Part shown: piece after piece, positions 8,949-17,660 of the stretch | Layout of the letters: each line of letters opens with the position of its first letter | How positions within the stretch are numbered: position 1 is the first letter of the stretch | DNA from: Akkermansiaceae bacterium | Lineage (GTDB): Bacteria > Verrucomicrobiota > Verrucomicrobiia > Verrucomicrobiales > Akkermansiaceae | Assembly (NCBI GenBank): GCA_019634595.1 | Contig: JAHCBC010000002.1 | Span: 248,001 to 312,000 of the forward strand | Direction: 5' to 3' | Length of the DNA: 64,000 bases | Notes under the pieces: model-generated | What the model was told of the DNA's origin: nothing | What the model saw: the letters and a program-made list of their open reading frames with translations, nothing else | The model's database searches: none | Position numbers and translations under genes: made by a program

Positions 8949-9308
8949 TCACTCCTTTTTCTCAACCGGAGGGCGGGAAATCACACCCCCCTTTTCCGGT
9001 TCGGATGCCGTGGTGGTGGGATTGGTAGCCTTGAGGTCGCGGTCTTCCGGCAGGCCCAGCATGTTCGGCAGGCGCAGGCCTTCGTCCTTCCCTTTCTGGC
9101 CTCCTGGCAGGAGAGGATCACCGACGGTCTTGGAAACGTCCTCCGGTTTCTTCTCCGTTTGTCCGGAGGCGGCTCCCGGAGTTCCGGCCGCAGCGTTCTC
9201 GCCTGGGACACCCGGGGCCAGAGGATCCTCAAGCGCGGCATCGCCATCCTTCGCGCAGGAGGCGAGGCAGAGCGCCACGATCCCGGGGATCATGAAGATG
9301 GGTTTCAT
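8949..9308 (-). CDS. Small predicted lipoprotein, unknown function
   Basis: A 119-residue protein starting MKPIFMIPGIVALCLASCAK, a clear lipoprotein signal with the lipobox LASC. The mature part is low-complexity, rich in Gly, Pro, Glu and Lys (for example DPLAPGVPGENAAAGTPG), with no recognised domain. It lies 13 bases after the citrate synthase stop on the same strand, so it may be cotranscribed with that gene. I see no functional clue beyond membrane anchoring. Confidence 0.6.
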   Translation of the reverse strand: MKPIFMIPGIVALCLASCAKDGDAALEDPLAPGVPGENAAAGTPGAASGQTEKKPEDVSKTVGDPLLPGGQKGKDEGLRLPNMLGLPEDRDLKATNPTTTASEPEKGGVISRPPVEKKE

Positions 9309-9321
9309 GCGCGCAGGGGTC

Positions 9322-10452
9322 TCAGCGGGACTCCATCGGCGGCACCTTCATCAGTTCCTTCGGGCCGGTGTAGAGGGTGAGCGGGCGGTAGAGGCGGTTG
9401 TCGCGGAGCTGCTCCAGCACCTGCGCGGTCCAACCGGACGCACGGGCGATGGCGAAGATCGGCGTGAAAAGGTCAGTCGGGATGCCGAGGGAGTAATAGA
9501 CCGTCGCGGAGTAGAAATCGACGTTCGCTTCCAGCCCCTTGCGCTCGCGCATGATCTGGGCGATGCGCTCGGACATCTTGATCCACTTCGGCTCGCCCAG
9601 TTCCTCGGTGAGCTGGATGGCCAGGCGGCGGAGGTGCGGGGCGCGCGGGTCCAGCACCTTGTAGATGCGGTGGCCGATGCCCATGATTTTTTCTTTCCGG
9701 GCCAGCTTGCCCTCGACGTACTCATCGACCTGGTCCGGCTCGCCGATCTCCTGGAGCATGTGGATCACGCCCTCGTTCGCGCCGCCGTGGAGCGGTCCCT
9801 TCAGGGTGCCGATGGCGGAGGTGATGGCGGAATACATGTCCGAAAGGGTGGCCACGGTCACGCGGGCGGAGAACGTGGAGGCGTTCATGCCGTGGTCCGC
9901 GTGGAGGATCAGGGCGACGTCCAGGATCTTCACGGACACCTCACCGGCTTCCTCGCCGTTGATGAGGTAGAGGAAATGCTGCGCCTCGGAGAGATCGTCG
10001 CGCACGGGTGGCAGTTCCAGTCCCTGGCGGAAACGGTGGTAGGCGGCGACGACGACCGGGATCTTCGCCACGATGGAAAGGGCGATTTCGGAGTCCGCCT
10101 CGATGTCCGGCACGCCGATTTTCACGCGCTTGTCGTAAAGGCCGAGCATGGAGATGCCGGTGCGGAGCACATCCATGGGGGCGGCGTGTTTCGGTGCGTT
10201 CTTCAGGAACTCGATCACGCCGTCCGGCAGGCGGCGGTCGGAGCGGATGCGGGCCTCGAAGTCGGTGAGTTCGGCGCGGTTCGGCAGGCGGCCTTTGTGG
10301 AGAAGGTAGATGACCTCTTCGTAGGTGCAGTTGTTCACCAGCTCATCGATGTGGTAGCCGAGGTAGCTCAGCTCGCCGATATCGCCGATCACGTTGCTGA
10401 GGGCGGATTCGTTGGCAATGACCCCTTCCAGGCCGCGTGCGTAATCAGTCAT
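9322..10452 (-). CDS. gltA: Citrate synthase
   Basis: Condenses acetyl-CoA and oxaloacetate to citrate at the entry of the TCA cycle. The protein has 376 residues, the short type common in Gram-positive bacteria and many other phyla rather than the long NADH-regulated enterobacterial type. Catalytic residues are in place: His187 in HADHGMN, His222 in GPLHGGAN, His261 in IGHRIYK and Asp312 in NVDFYSA. The start codon is the ATG at 10452. It faces away from tsaB across a 138-bp spacer that holds the tsaB promoter. Confidence 0.96.
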   Translation of the reverse strand: MTDYARGLEGVIANESALSNVIGDIGELSYLGYHIDELVNNCTYEEVIYLLHKGRLPNRAELTDFEARIRSDRRLPDGVIEFLKNAPKHAAPMDVLRTGISMLGLYDKRVKIGVPDIEADSEIALSIVAKIPVVVAAYHRFRQGLELPPVRDDLSEAQHFLYLINGEEAGEVSVKILDVALILHADHGMNASTFSARVTVATLSDMYSAITSAIGTLKGPLHGGANEGVIHMLQEIGEPDQVDEYVEGKLARKEKIMGIGHRIYKVLDPRAPHLRRLAIQLTEELGEPKWIKMSERIAQIMRERKGLEANVDFYSATVYYSLGIPTDLFTPIFAIARASGWTAQVLEQLRDNRLYRPLTLYTGPKELMKVPPMESR

Positions 10453-10554
10453 GAGGGAAAATTTTCAGGATTTCAACAAGGCGTTCGGGAACAAAGCGGG
10501 TATGGCCGCTGACGGCAAGGGAGAAACGACGCGATTTCCCCCGCTGAAAGCAGG

Positions 10555-10584
10555 TTGGCACGGGTGGCCCCCGTGGCGTAAGCT
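10555..10584 (+). promoter_or_regulatory. Candidate sigma-70 promoter of tsaB
   Basis: TTGGCA (10555-10560) and TAAGCT (10579-10584) are separated by 18 bases, and the -10 box ends only 6 bases before the tsaB ATG at 10591. Transcription from this site would start at or next to the start codon, giving a leaderless or near-leaderless mRNA, which fits the absence of a Shine-Dalgarno sequence. Confidence 0.45.
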
Positions 10585-10590
10585 TCCTTC

Positions 10591-11268
10591 ATGCCAGAAA
10601 CCTCCGTTCTCATCGTCGAAACCTCCACTCCGGCGGCTTCGCTGGCGTTCGTCGGTGCGGAGGGAGCATTGGCGCAGAAGGAGTTCACCAGCGACCGCAG
10701 CCACAACGCGCTGTTGTTCGGCCCGTTGGGGGAACTCATTGGGAAGGAAGCGGCGGGAAGCATCCGTCTGGTGCTGGCGGGGAGCGGTCCGGGCAGTTAC
10801 AGCGGCACGCGGGTGGGCATTTCCGCCGCGCAGGGGGTTGCCATCGCCCATGGTGCTCCGGTCGTGGCGTTCCCTTCCATCCTCGCGCTGCCGCAGGCGG
10901 AGAATGGTGCGCCCTATCTCGTCATCGGGGATGCGCGCCGGGGCAGTTACTGGACGGCGCAGGCGGAGAACTTCATGCTTCAAACGGAGCCATCGCTGAC
11001 GGACGCCCATGGCCTCCAGTCCGCCGTGTCCGCCGCGGTTTCAGCAGGGCATCCCATTGTTTCCTTCGAGGATCCCGCGGGGTTTCCCCTCCCTCCGGAG
11101 ATTGTTGAACGCGTGCGCCTCGGCTTCCCCACCGCCGCCCTGCTGTGGAGAGCGTGGAGCCACACCGACGACGAAACCCGCGCCCGCTGGACCGCGGAGC
11201 CTCCACAGCCGATGTATCTCAAGCCCCCGCACATCACGCCCGCGAAACGGTCGTGGCTGAAGGTGTAA
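10591..11268 (+). CDS. tsaB: tRNA threonylcarbamoyladenosine biosynthesis protein TsaB
   Basis: A 225-residue member of the ASKHA fold. TsaB is the partner of TsaD and TsaE in making the t6A37 modification of ANN-decoding tRNAs. The N-terminal strand SVLIVETSTPAASLAF and the family signature LVLAGSGPGSYSGTRVGISA, then AQGVAIAHG and VVAFPSILAL, are all present. The protein lacks metal-binding His residues, as expected for TsaB and unlike TsaD. The TAA stop opens a repeat element (TAAGGAGGGAGGACA). Confidence 0.92.
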   Translation: MPETSVLIVETSTPAASLAFVGAEGALAQKEFTSDRSHNALLFGPLGELIGKEAAGSIRLVLAGSGPGSYSGTRVGISAAQGVAIAHGAPVVAFPSILALPQAENGAPYLVIGDARRGSYWTAQAENFMLQTEPSLTDAHGLQSAVSAAVSAGHPIVSFEDPAGFPLPPEIVERVRLGFPTAALLWRAWSHTDDETRARWTAEPPQPMYLKPPHITPAKRSWLKV

Positions 11269-11450
11269 GGAGGGAGGACACTCCTGTCCTCCGGCTGCAA
11301 CAGGAACCCACAGCAACGGCATCCTGAGATAGGCCTGCTCTCAATTCTTTGCCAGGACAGGAATGGGAGCGCAGCGGACATGGCGGCTCTGCCGCAAGAT
11401 CAGGTTGCTCTTCCTTCCACACCCCAACGCGGGTTCGAGTGCTCCTTACT
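11266..11450. repeat. Paired inverted-repeat element R4 between convergent tsaB and ilvN
   Basis: It begins on the tsaB stop (TAAGGAGGGAGGACAC) with the perfect stem GGAGGACA-CTCC-TGTCCTCC and ends in GTGCTCCTTACT. The left part, CCGGCTGCAACAGGAACCCA, matches the minus-strand reading of the right end of R6 (near 19350-19390). The right part (11392-11450) is nearly identical to the right half of R2. A 34-bp module sits inside (11362-11395). The rest of the spacer up to the ilvN stop at 11514 shows no gene. Confidence 0.72.
11362..11395 (+). repeat. 34-bp nested repeat module, copy 1
   Basis: A 34-base unit beginning AATGGGAGCGCAGCGGACAT and ending in a small hairpin, GCGGC-TCT-GCCGC. It has near-identical copies at 19397-19430 and 30877-30910, all in the same orientation. 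It interrupts the GGACAGG side of the host repeat arm. Confidence 0.7.
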
Positions 11451-11513
11451 GAAAAGCGGCCTTTCCTTCCGGAAAGACCGCTTTGAGAGAGACAGGGATT
11501 TCCCTCCGCCGGA

Positions 11514-12056
11514 TCAGGTGGGCTGTTCGCCGCGGGCCATGACCACCTTGCCGGTGCGCACGGTCTCGATGATCTGGAACTGGGAGAACATGCCCACGGC
11601 GGCGTCCAGCTTCGGACTGTCACCGTTGATCATGACGATCATCGAGGTAGGGGTGAGATCGACGGTCTTGCCGCCGAAGTGTTCGGTGATCTGGAGGGCC
11701 TGGGAGCGCTCGGCGGGCGAGCACTTGATCTTGATGAGGATCATCTCCTTGGTGACGGAGTCCGCGGAGGTGTGCTCGAAGCAGTGGATCACGTCGATCA
11801 GCTTGTTGACCTGCATGATGATCTGGTTGAGCCCCTTCGGGTCGCCGGAGATGCCGATGGTCATCCGCGAGAAGTTCGGGTTGCGGCCTTCGGAAACGAC
11901 GAGCGAGTCGATGTTGAAGGCGCGGCGGGAGAACACCTGGCAGATGCGCATGAGGACGCCCGGCTCGTTGTTCACGAGGATGGAGAGCGTGTGCGTGGCG
12001 CCGCGCGCGGCGGCGGGTTTCACGGGAGTGTCGGTGGTGATGATGGTTTGGGACAT
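11514..12056 (-). CDS. ilvN: Acetolactate synthase small (regulatory) subunit
   Basis: Regulatory subunit of acetohydroxyacid synthase, the first common enzyme of valine, leucine and isoleucine synthesis; it mediates valine feedback control. The 180 residues contain the N-terminal ACT domain HTLSILVNNEPGVLMRICQV, then RRAFNIDSLVVSEG, and the C-terminal ACT-like half (KCSPAERSQALQITEHFGGK, TPTSMIVMINGDSPKLDA). It is downstream of ilvB on the same strand with a 99-bp gap. Confidence 0.94.
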   Translation of the reverse strand: MSQTIITTDTPVKPAAARGATHTLSILVNNEPGVLMRICQVFSRRAFNIDSLVVSEGRNPNFSRMTIGISGDPKGLNQIIMQVNKLIDVIHCFEHTSADSVTKEMILIKIKCSPAERSQALQITEHFGGKTVDLTPTSMIVMINGDSPKLDAAVGMFSQFQIIETVRTGKVVMARGEQPT

Positions 12057-12069
12057 TTTATGAAGAAGT

Positions 12070-12105
12070 GAATAGTGATCGGTGATCAGTGATCAGTGGA
12101 TGATG
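12070..12105. repeat. Short direct repeats in the ilvB-ilvN spacer
   Basis: The spacer between ilvB and ilvN carries overlapping direct repeats of GTGATCAGTG-like units (GTGATCGGTGATCAGTGATC). TGATCA is itself palindromic. No coding function; it could be a simple repeat or a post-transcriptional element. Confidence 0.5.
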
Positions 12106-12155
12106 ACGGGATTTCTCCGGCCACCACACACCGACCGCGGGGCACTAATGGTTCA

Positions 12156-13883
12156 TCACGTGGAACCGACGGGTTTCTCCATCTTGGTCTTCGGCGCTTC
12201 GGTGATCATGTCCTCCAGCGCGGCGCCGGCGGGGATCATCGGGAACACGTTGTCCGTCTTCACACACTCGGCGTGGATGAGGATCGGGCCGTCGTTGTAG
12301 GCCAAGGCCTTCTCGAGCTGCTTGGTGACATCCGCCGGACGCTTGATATAGACGGACGGGATGCCGTAGGCGGCGGCGAGCTTGCAGAAGTCAGGGTTGC
12401 CGATGAGGTCCACACCGGAGGTGCGGTCTTCATAGAACAGTTCCTGCCACTGGCGGACCATACCGAGGTAGTGGTTGTTGAGCACCACGATCTTGATCGG
12501 CAGCTTGTGGATGGCGGCGGTGGAAAGCTCGAACAGGGTCATCTGGAAGCCGCCGTCCCCGGAGATGGAGATCACGGTCTTTTCCGGATGGGCGAGCTGC
12601 GCACCGATGGCGGCGGGGAAGCCGAAGCCCATGGTGCCCGCACCACCGGAGGAGAGCCAGTGGAAGGACTCGTGGTTCTTGTAGAACTGCGCGGCCCACA
12701 TCTGGTGCTGGCCCACGTCCGTGGAGACGATGGCCTTGCCCTCGGTGAGTTCATACAGCTCGTCAATGACCTGCTGCATGCGGAGACCGCCCTGCTTCTT
12801 GTAGTTGAGCGGGAACTTCTTCTTGTAGCCGTCCAGCTTCGCCAGCCAGTCGGAGGTTTCCAGCGGTCCGATCTTCTCGTTGATCTCGGAGAGGGCCGCC
12901 TTCGCATCGCCCACGATCATGACGTCCGGCTGGATCATCTTGCCCGCTTCCGCAGGGTCGATGTCGATGTGGATGATCTTCGCGCTCTGGCAGAACTTCG
13001 ACGGCTGGCCGATGATGCGGTCATCAAAGCGGGAGCCGATGTTGATGAGCAGGTCGCACTCGATCATCGCCTTGTTGGCGTAGGCGGTGCCGTGCATGCC
13101 GAGCATGCCGAGGGACAGCGGGTGGGTTTCCGGGAACACGCCCTTGCCCAGCAGGGTGCTGGTCACCGGTGCTCCGAGCGTTTCCGCAAGGTAGCGGAGT
13201 TCCTTGTCCGCACGGGCGATCATGGTGCCCTGGCCGGCCAGGATCACCGGGCGCTTCGCCTTGGAGATGAGGTCGGCGGCTTCCTTGATCTTGTCCTTGT
13301 CGATGTTGAACGAGGAAGAGGTGTCGTAGCCTGGAAGTTGGAACGGAGGGTTCATCTCACCGGTAAACGCGCCGGAGGAAATGTCCTTCGGGATGTCGAT
13401 GAGCACGGGGCCGGGGCGGCCGGTGGTGGAAATGTGGTAGGCCTCCCGGGCGATGCGTGGCAGGGAGTTGGTGTCCTTCACCAGGTAGTTGTGCTTCACC
13501 ACCGGGATGGTGATGCCGAAGATGTCCGCTTCCTGGAAGGCGTCCTTGCCGAGCATCCAGGTCACCGTCTGGCCGGAGAGCACGATCATGGGCACGGAGT
13601 CCATCATCGCGGTCATCAGACCGGTCACGGTGTTGCCCGCTCCGGGGCCGGAGGTCACCAGCACGGCGGCTGGCTTTCCAGTGGCACGCGCATAGCCATC
13701 CGCCATGTGGACGGCACCTTGCTCGTGGCGGACGAGGATGAACTTCATCTTCGTCTTGACCGTTTCCAGTGCGTCGAAGATCGGGATGGCCGCTCCACCG
13801 GAGTAGCCGAAGATGTATTCGATGCCCAGGTCATCGAGCGTCTTGATGAGCGCCTGTGCGCCGTCGAGTTTCTCTTTGCTCAT
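12156..13883 (-). CDS. ilvB: Acetolactate synthase large (catalytic) subunit
   Basis: ThDP-dependent enzyme making acetolactate or acetohydroxybutyrate from pyruvate in branched-chain amino acid synthesis. The ATG at 13883 ([20 protein letters not shown]) gives 575 residues; a longer reading to 13967 has no family support. The N-terminal substrate segment [14 protein letters not shown], the catalytic Glu in [19 protein letters not shown], the FAD region and the ThDP motif [15 protein letters not shown]...[10 protein letters not shown] are intact. It pairs with ilvN downstream. No leader-peptide attenuator rich in branched-chain codons is visible upstream. Confidence 0.95.
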   Translation of the reverse strand: MSKEKLDGAQALIKTLDDLGIEYIFGYSGGAAIPIFDALETVKTKMKFILVRHEQGAVHMADGYARATGKPAAVLVTSGPGAGNTVTGLMTAMMDSVPMIVLSGQTVTWMLGKDAFQEADIFGITIPVVKHNYLVKDTNSLPRIAREAYHISTTGRPGPVLIDIPKDISSGAFTGEMNPPFQLPGYDTSSSFNIDKDKIKEAADLISKAKRPVILAGQGTMIARADKELRYLAETLGAPVTSTLLGKGVFPETHPLSLGMLGMHGTAYANKAMIECDLLINIGSRFDDRIIGQPSKFCQSAKIIHIDIDPAEAGKMIQPDVMIVGDAKAALSEINEKIGPLETSDWLAKLDGYKKKFPLNYKKQGGLRMQQVIDELYELTEGKAIVSTDVGQHQMWAAQFYKNHESFHWLSSGGAGTMGFGFPAAIGAQLAHPEKTVISISGDGGFQMTLFELSTAAIHKLPIKIVVLNNHYLGMVRQWQELFYEDRTSGVDLIGNPDFCKLAAAYGIPSVYIKRPADVTKQLEKALAYNDGPILIHAECVKTDNVFPMIPAGAALEDMITEAPKTKMEKPVGST

Positions 13884-13983
13884 AAAATTGGGGTTGGGCG
13901 CGCAACTTGGGATCATTTTCTGCGGTAAGCAATGCGAAAATAGGGAATTTTCCCACAAACCCATCAATCATACCATCAGAGCC

Positions 13984-14012
13984 ATTACAAAAATTGACTA
14001 TTTGATTACAAA
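13984..14012. promoter_or_regulatory. Tandem ATTACAAA sites in the ilvB / tonB-like divergent spacer
   Basis: Two identical octamers ATTACAAA start at 13984 and 14005, that is 21 bases apart or two helical turns, in an AT-rich island within the 246-bp spacer between ilvB (-) and the TonB-like gene (+). On the minus strand TTGTAA-16-TGTAAT can be read as a weak promoter toward ilvB. A GGGAA-TT-TTCCC inverted repeat lies nearby at 13943-13954. These are plausible regulator or promoter sites; nothing identifies the factor. Confidence 0.3.
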
Positions 14013-14129
14013 TCACCCACACCGGAGGCAACCGATCAGAAAAGTTACTCCACCAAGGATCTCCGTCGATCCCTCCCCGGGGAAACCCGCCGCCTCTTCC
14101 GTTTTCCCTTCCCGGGCCGAATTCGCGGA

Positions 14130-15413
14130 TTGCGCCCGGGGCGAAACACGGGCAGTTTCCCGGCGTTGGACGCGAGCGCTCCATACCCCCTTCCGAAGCG
14201 GGATGACGGACGTCTGTGGGCGATCGCCCTGGGGATCTCCCTGTTCGGGAACATCGTGATTTTCGGCATCGCCGGATTCGCCACGCTGGAGGCGGAGAAG
14301 TTCCGCCGCACGGTGGAAAAGGTGAAGGCCGCCACGGTCGTCCCGAAAGAGGAATCCACCGTCCTCATTTCCCCCGACATGCTGCAGGCGGTGAAGGAGG
14401 AGCAGGCCACAGCCGCCGCCGCTGCCGTCGAGGAAAAGCCACCCGCGCTCGCCCAGCGTCCCGCCGCCCCGCCGGATTTCGCCCGGACATCGGAGGATCA
14501 GCGCGGCAAGCGTCCGGACAAGCCCATGTTCATCGGCGAGCGCGACACGGAGGCGACGAGTGACACCACTCCGGACCCGAATGCCAAACCGATGCCGTCC
14601 CAACGCGGCATCGACCCGCGGGACGAGGCTGACATCGAAACAACGGAGAGCCGCTACCGTGATGGCAAGCTGGAGGAACCGGGCAGTCCCGCCATGGACC
14701 CGGCGATGGCACCCACGCCACCGACTCCGGCCGCGCCGCCCACCCCGGACACGCCAGAAACCCCCGCCCCACCCCAGGAGGCCGCCGCCCCCCCTCCCAG
14801 CCCTGCTGCCACCGAGGGCAAGGAAATCGCGGATGCCGCGGCACCCGCCGTCCCGGAAATGACCGACCTCCTCCAGGGACCAAACCCCGTCGATGTGGAA
14901 GTGCCGAAACCCGCTCCCGAAAAAATCCTGCCGCCGCCCCCTCCGACCACACCGGCGAAGGAGAATGCGGCCAAGGTCACCCCGGAACAGAAACCACCCG
15001 CCACCGCCAAAGCCGCACCGAAGCCCGGGGACCCCGGCTTCCGCGGCTACCAGCGGAAAACCGCCATCCGCGGCTCCATTTCCCGCACCGGCCGCAGCGC
15101 CGTGGATGTGGCGGACAGCCCGCTGGGCCGCTATCAGGCCGTCATCAGCCGCGCCGTGGAACTGGAGTGGCAGCGCAACTGCGTGCGCCACCGGGACTTC
15201 ATCACGCCGGGTTTCCTCACCGTCCGCTTCTTCATCGAACCCACGGGAAAGGTGAAGAGCGTCCAGTTCGTGGGTGAGATGCAGACCGGGGAGATCCAGA
15301 AAGGTTTCACCCTGAACTCCATCCGCGACGCCCAAATCCCCGCGATGCCCAAGGAAATCCGCGGAGACTACAAGGACGAGTCGCTGGAGCTCATCTTCAA
15401 TTTCTACTTCTGA
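14130..15413 (+). CDS. TonB/TolA-like energy-transducing protein, Pro-rich
   Basis: A 427-residue protein with one N-terminal membrane helix (LWAIALGISLFGNIVIFGIA, about residues 29-48). A long Pro/Ala/Glu-rich spacer follows (about 70-290) that could span the periplasm. The C-terminal domain resembles TonB/TolA: YQAVISRAVELEWQRNCVRH, LTVRFFIEPTGKVKSVQFVG, IRDAQIPAMP and LELIFNFYF. It is followed after 2 bases by exbB and then exbD, completing a proton-motive-force transducer. The start is uncertain: the frame is open upstream with no ATG, and TTG at 14130 is the best candidate. Confidence 0.78.
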   Translation: MRPGRNTGSFPALDASAPYPLPKRDDGRLWAIALGISLFGNIVIFGIAGFATLEAEKFRRTVEKVKAATVVPKEESTVLISPDMLQAVKEEQATAAAAAVEEKPPALAQRPAAPPDFARTSEDQRGKRPDKPMFIGERDTEATSDTTPDPNAKPMPSQRGIDPRDEADIETTESRYRDGKLEEPGSPAMDPAMAPTPPTPAAPPTPDTPETPAPPQEAAAPPPSPAATEGKEIADAAAPAVPEMTDLLQGPNPVDVEVPKPAPEKILPPPPPTTPAKENAAKVTPEQKPPATAKAAPKPGDPGFRGYQRKTAIRGSISRTGRSAVDVADSPLGRYQAVISRAVELEWQRNCVRHRDFITPGFLTVRFFIEPTGKVKSVQFVGEMQTGEIQKGFTLNSIRDAQIPAMPKEIRGDYKDESLELIFNFYF

Positions 15414-15415
15414 CC

Positions 15416-16081
15416 ATGATCGACCCCGACCTCCCTCTCGCCGCCGCCGCTTTCTCCGGTTTCCAGTCCGTCTGGGACTTCTTCCAAAAGGGCGGCATCT
15501 TCATGATCCCTCTGGTGATCACCTCCATCGTCGGGCTGATGGCGGTGGTCTTCAAGTTCCTCTCCCTTTCCGCGGAACGGGTCGTCCCCGCGAAGCTGTC
15601 GAGGGATGTGGCCAACTTCGGCAGCCACGTGGCGAACGACACCACCGCCACCGTCGTGCGCGAGTTCCAGGAAGGGAAAAGCTCGCTCGCCCGGCTCGGC
15701 TCCGTGGCCGTGAAACATGCGGGCAAACCGCGCGAGCAGGTCACCGCCGCCGTGGAGGCCGCCGCGCGGGAGGAAAGCGTGCACCTCCACTCCGGCATCG
15801 GCGTGCTGGACGTGGTCATCACCATCGCCCCGCTGCTGGGTCTGGTTGGCACGGCGTCCGGTCTCGTCGTCATCTTCGAGGGCTTGGGAGACTCCAGCAA
15901 CCATGAGCTCATCACCCGTGGCATCGCGGAAGCGCTCAGCACCACCATTTTCGGCATCGCCATCGCCGTGCCCGCCGTCATCGCCCACAGCTACTTCTTC
16001 CGCCGCATCGAGAAACTCACCGCACGGCTGGAGGGCCTGCTGTCCGACCTGGCCCACACCGTCGCCAAGCCCCAAGCCTGA
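15416..16081 (+). CDS. ExbB/TolQ/MotA-family proton channel protein
   Basis: A 221-residue inner-membrane protein with three membrane helices: one near residues 25-48 (FMIPLVITSIVGLMAVVFKF), and two in the conserved C-terminal channel domain (LDVVITIAPLLGLVGTASGL, then GIAEALSTTIFGIAIAVPAV). It works with ExbD to harness the proton motive force for the TonB-like partner encoded immediately upstream (TGACCATG junction). Confidence 0.92.
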   Translation: MIDPDLPLAAAAFSGFQSVWDFFQKGGIFMIPLVITSIVGLMAVVFKFLSLSAERVVPAKLSRDVANFGSHVANDTTATVVREFQEGKSSLARLGSVAVKHAGKPREQVTAAVEAAAREESVHLHSGIGVLDVVITIAPLLGLVGTASGLVVIFEGLGDSSNHELITRGIAEALSTTIFGIAIAVPAVIAHSYFFRRIEKLTARLEGLLSDLAHTVAKPQA

Positions 16082-16096
16082 TCCCACCGGACGATC

Positions 16097-16513
16097 ATGA
16101 GATTCTACCGCCCGCAGAAGGTCCGGCACAACATCCAGGTCATCCCGATGATCGACATCCTGTTGATCATCCTGATCTATTTCGCCGTCAGCACCGTCTT
16201 CAAGAAGCCGCGGGCCGTCCTGCACATCGATCTGCCGACCGTGCGTGAGATCGCGTCGGACAACGTGACGGAAACGCGCTCCGTCATCGGCGTGGATGCC
16301 TTGGGCAACATCCAGCTCGACGGGCTGGCGGTGCCGGAAGGCCTGCTGGAGTCCTACCTCGCCGCCTACCAGAAGCAGAACCCCGGCCGCAAGCTGGAGC
16401 TGGAGGCGGACAAGAAGCTGCCGCTGGAACGGCTCCTCACCGTCTGGGACGCGCTGACCAAGGCGGGCATCCCGATCAAGGACGTGCCAGCGCGGATCAA
16501 GCTGAAGGAGTAA
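16097..16513 (+). CDS. ExbD/TolR-family transport protein
   Basis: A 138-residue protein with a short cytoplasmic N terminus, the proton-path aspartate in VIPMIDILLIILIYFAVST (Asp at about residue 19) in a single membrane helix, and a periplasmic domain ending VPARIKLKE. It lies 15 bases after the ExbB gene and completes the three-gene energy-transduction operon. No TonB-dependent receptor gene is in the window. Confidence 0.9.
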   Translation: MRFYRPQKVRHNIQVIPMIDILLIILIYFAVSTVFKKPRAVLHIDLPTVREIASDNVTETRSVIGVDALGNIQLDGLAVPEGLLESYLAAYQKQNPGRKLELEADKKLPLERLLTVWDALTKAGIPIKDVPARIKLKE

Positions 16514-16561
16514 CCAACCCGCCCGGCAACCTCCATCCACACCCCGAATCCTTTCCCATCC

Positions 16562-17446
16562 ATGAAACCCATCCTACTCCTCGTCGCCCTCGCGGGAATC
16601 GTCTCCGCCCAATACAAGGACCTCTGGCCGACCGAGGCCCCCGGAGACCCGCAGCGGGCCGCCGGTTCCGAGAAGGCGAACGACCACGGCCACCTCAGCC
16701 AGATTGAGGCACCGCAGTACCAGACCTATCTGCCGGAGAAGGACAAGGCCACGGGAGCCGCCGTGGTCATCCTGCCCGGTGGCGGCTACGGCATCGTCGC
16801 GATCCAGCATGAAGGGCACGAGCTGGCGAAGTGGTTCGCCGAGCGCGGCGTGGTCGGCGTGGTGGTGAAATACCGCGTGCCGAACCAATTCCCCACCCCG
16901 TTCCTCGATGCCCGCCGTGCGATCCGGACGGTGCGGGCGAATGCCGACGCATGGGGTGTGGACCCGAAGAAGGTGGGCATCATGGGCTTTTCCGCAGGAG
17001 GGCATCTGGCCAGCCTCTGCACCACCCGCTTCAACGACACCTTTCCGGAACAGGAAAACCGCGACGAGATCGACAAGCTGAGCGCACGTCCGGATTTCTC
17101 GATGCTGATCTATCCCGTCATCTCGATGGGTCCGGTGGGCCACGGTGGATCGCGGAAGAACCTGCTCGGCCCGGAGCCGACGCCGGAACAGATCGAGAAG
17201 TATTCCACCGAAAAGGCTGTCACGCCGGAGACCCCGCCGGTCTTCCTGCTCAGCACCGCAGATGACGCGGTCGATTGCCGGAACAGCCTGAGCTTCGCCG
17301 CCGCCTGCAAGGAGAACAAGGTGCCCGTGACGCTGCATCTCTTCGAAACCGGCGGCCACGGCTACGGACTGCACGGCAAGGGCGAGCTGGCGAAGTGGCC
17401 GATGCTGCTGGAAGGCTGGCTGAAGGCGAAGGGGCACGTGAAGTAA
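16562..17446 (+). CDS. Secreted alpha/beta-hydrolase, acetylesterase/xylan esterase-like (BD-FAE type)
   Basis: A 294-residue exported esterase. A cleavable signal (MKPILLLVALAGIVSA) is followed by an oxyanion region LPGGGYGIVAIQHEGHE, the nucleophile Ser144 in GFSAGGHLAS, a likely acid residue near STADDAVD, and the catalytic His in GGHGYGL. This pattern fits periplasmic deacetylases acting on acetylated plant polysaccharides or small esters. It follows exbD by 48 bases and may share its transcript, though the functions are not obviously linked. Confidence 0.82.
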   Translation: MKPILLLVALAGIVSAQYKDLWPTEAPGDPQRAAGSEKANDHGHLSQIEAPQYQTYLPEKDKATGAAVVILPGGGYGIVAIQHEGHELAKWFAERGVVGVVVKYRVPNQFPTPFLDARRAIRTVRANADAWGVDPKKVGIMGFSAGGHLASLCTTRFNDTFPEQENRDEIDKLSARPDFSMLIYPVISMGPVGHGGSRKNLLGPEPTPEQIEKYSTEKAVTPETPPVFLLSTADDAVDCRNSLSFAAACKENKVPVTLHLFETGGHGYGLHGKGELAKWPMLLEGWLKAKGHVK

Positions 17447-17467
17447 CGTCAGATTATTCCTCCGAAT

Positions 17468-17638
17468 GGCAGGGACCGCATTCCATGCGGTCCGGCGGGG
17501 AACGCTGCTGCCGCCTTTTGATGATCAATGCCCGGCTGGCTCTCACTCCGGAAAATTGGGGAACGATGCTTACAAAGATGGAATCGCGGGATGACGGGGC
17601 ATCGCCCCAACCGGACCGCATGGAATGCGGTCCCTGCC
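17468..17638. repeat. Paired inverted-repeat element R5 with perfect 28-bp ends
   Basis: The arms 17468-17495 and 17611-17638 are perfect 28-base inverted copies. Each arm is itself a hairpin, GGACCGCA-TTCCA-TGCGGTCC. The whole element is 171 bp and lies between the convergent stops of the esterase (+) and the carboxypeptidase (-). The body shows no ORF. The right boundary GCGGTCCCTGCC recurs in R8. Confidence 0.8.
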
Positions 17639-17660
17639 GCAGCCAGACCAACGGAAGCTC

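Noticed and set aside
12096..13928. Long open frame (610 codons) on the plus strand across ilvB
   Set aside because: It mirrors the ilvB reading frame, has a His/Asp/Val-biased composition typical of antisense high-GC frames, and shows no family motif.
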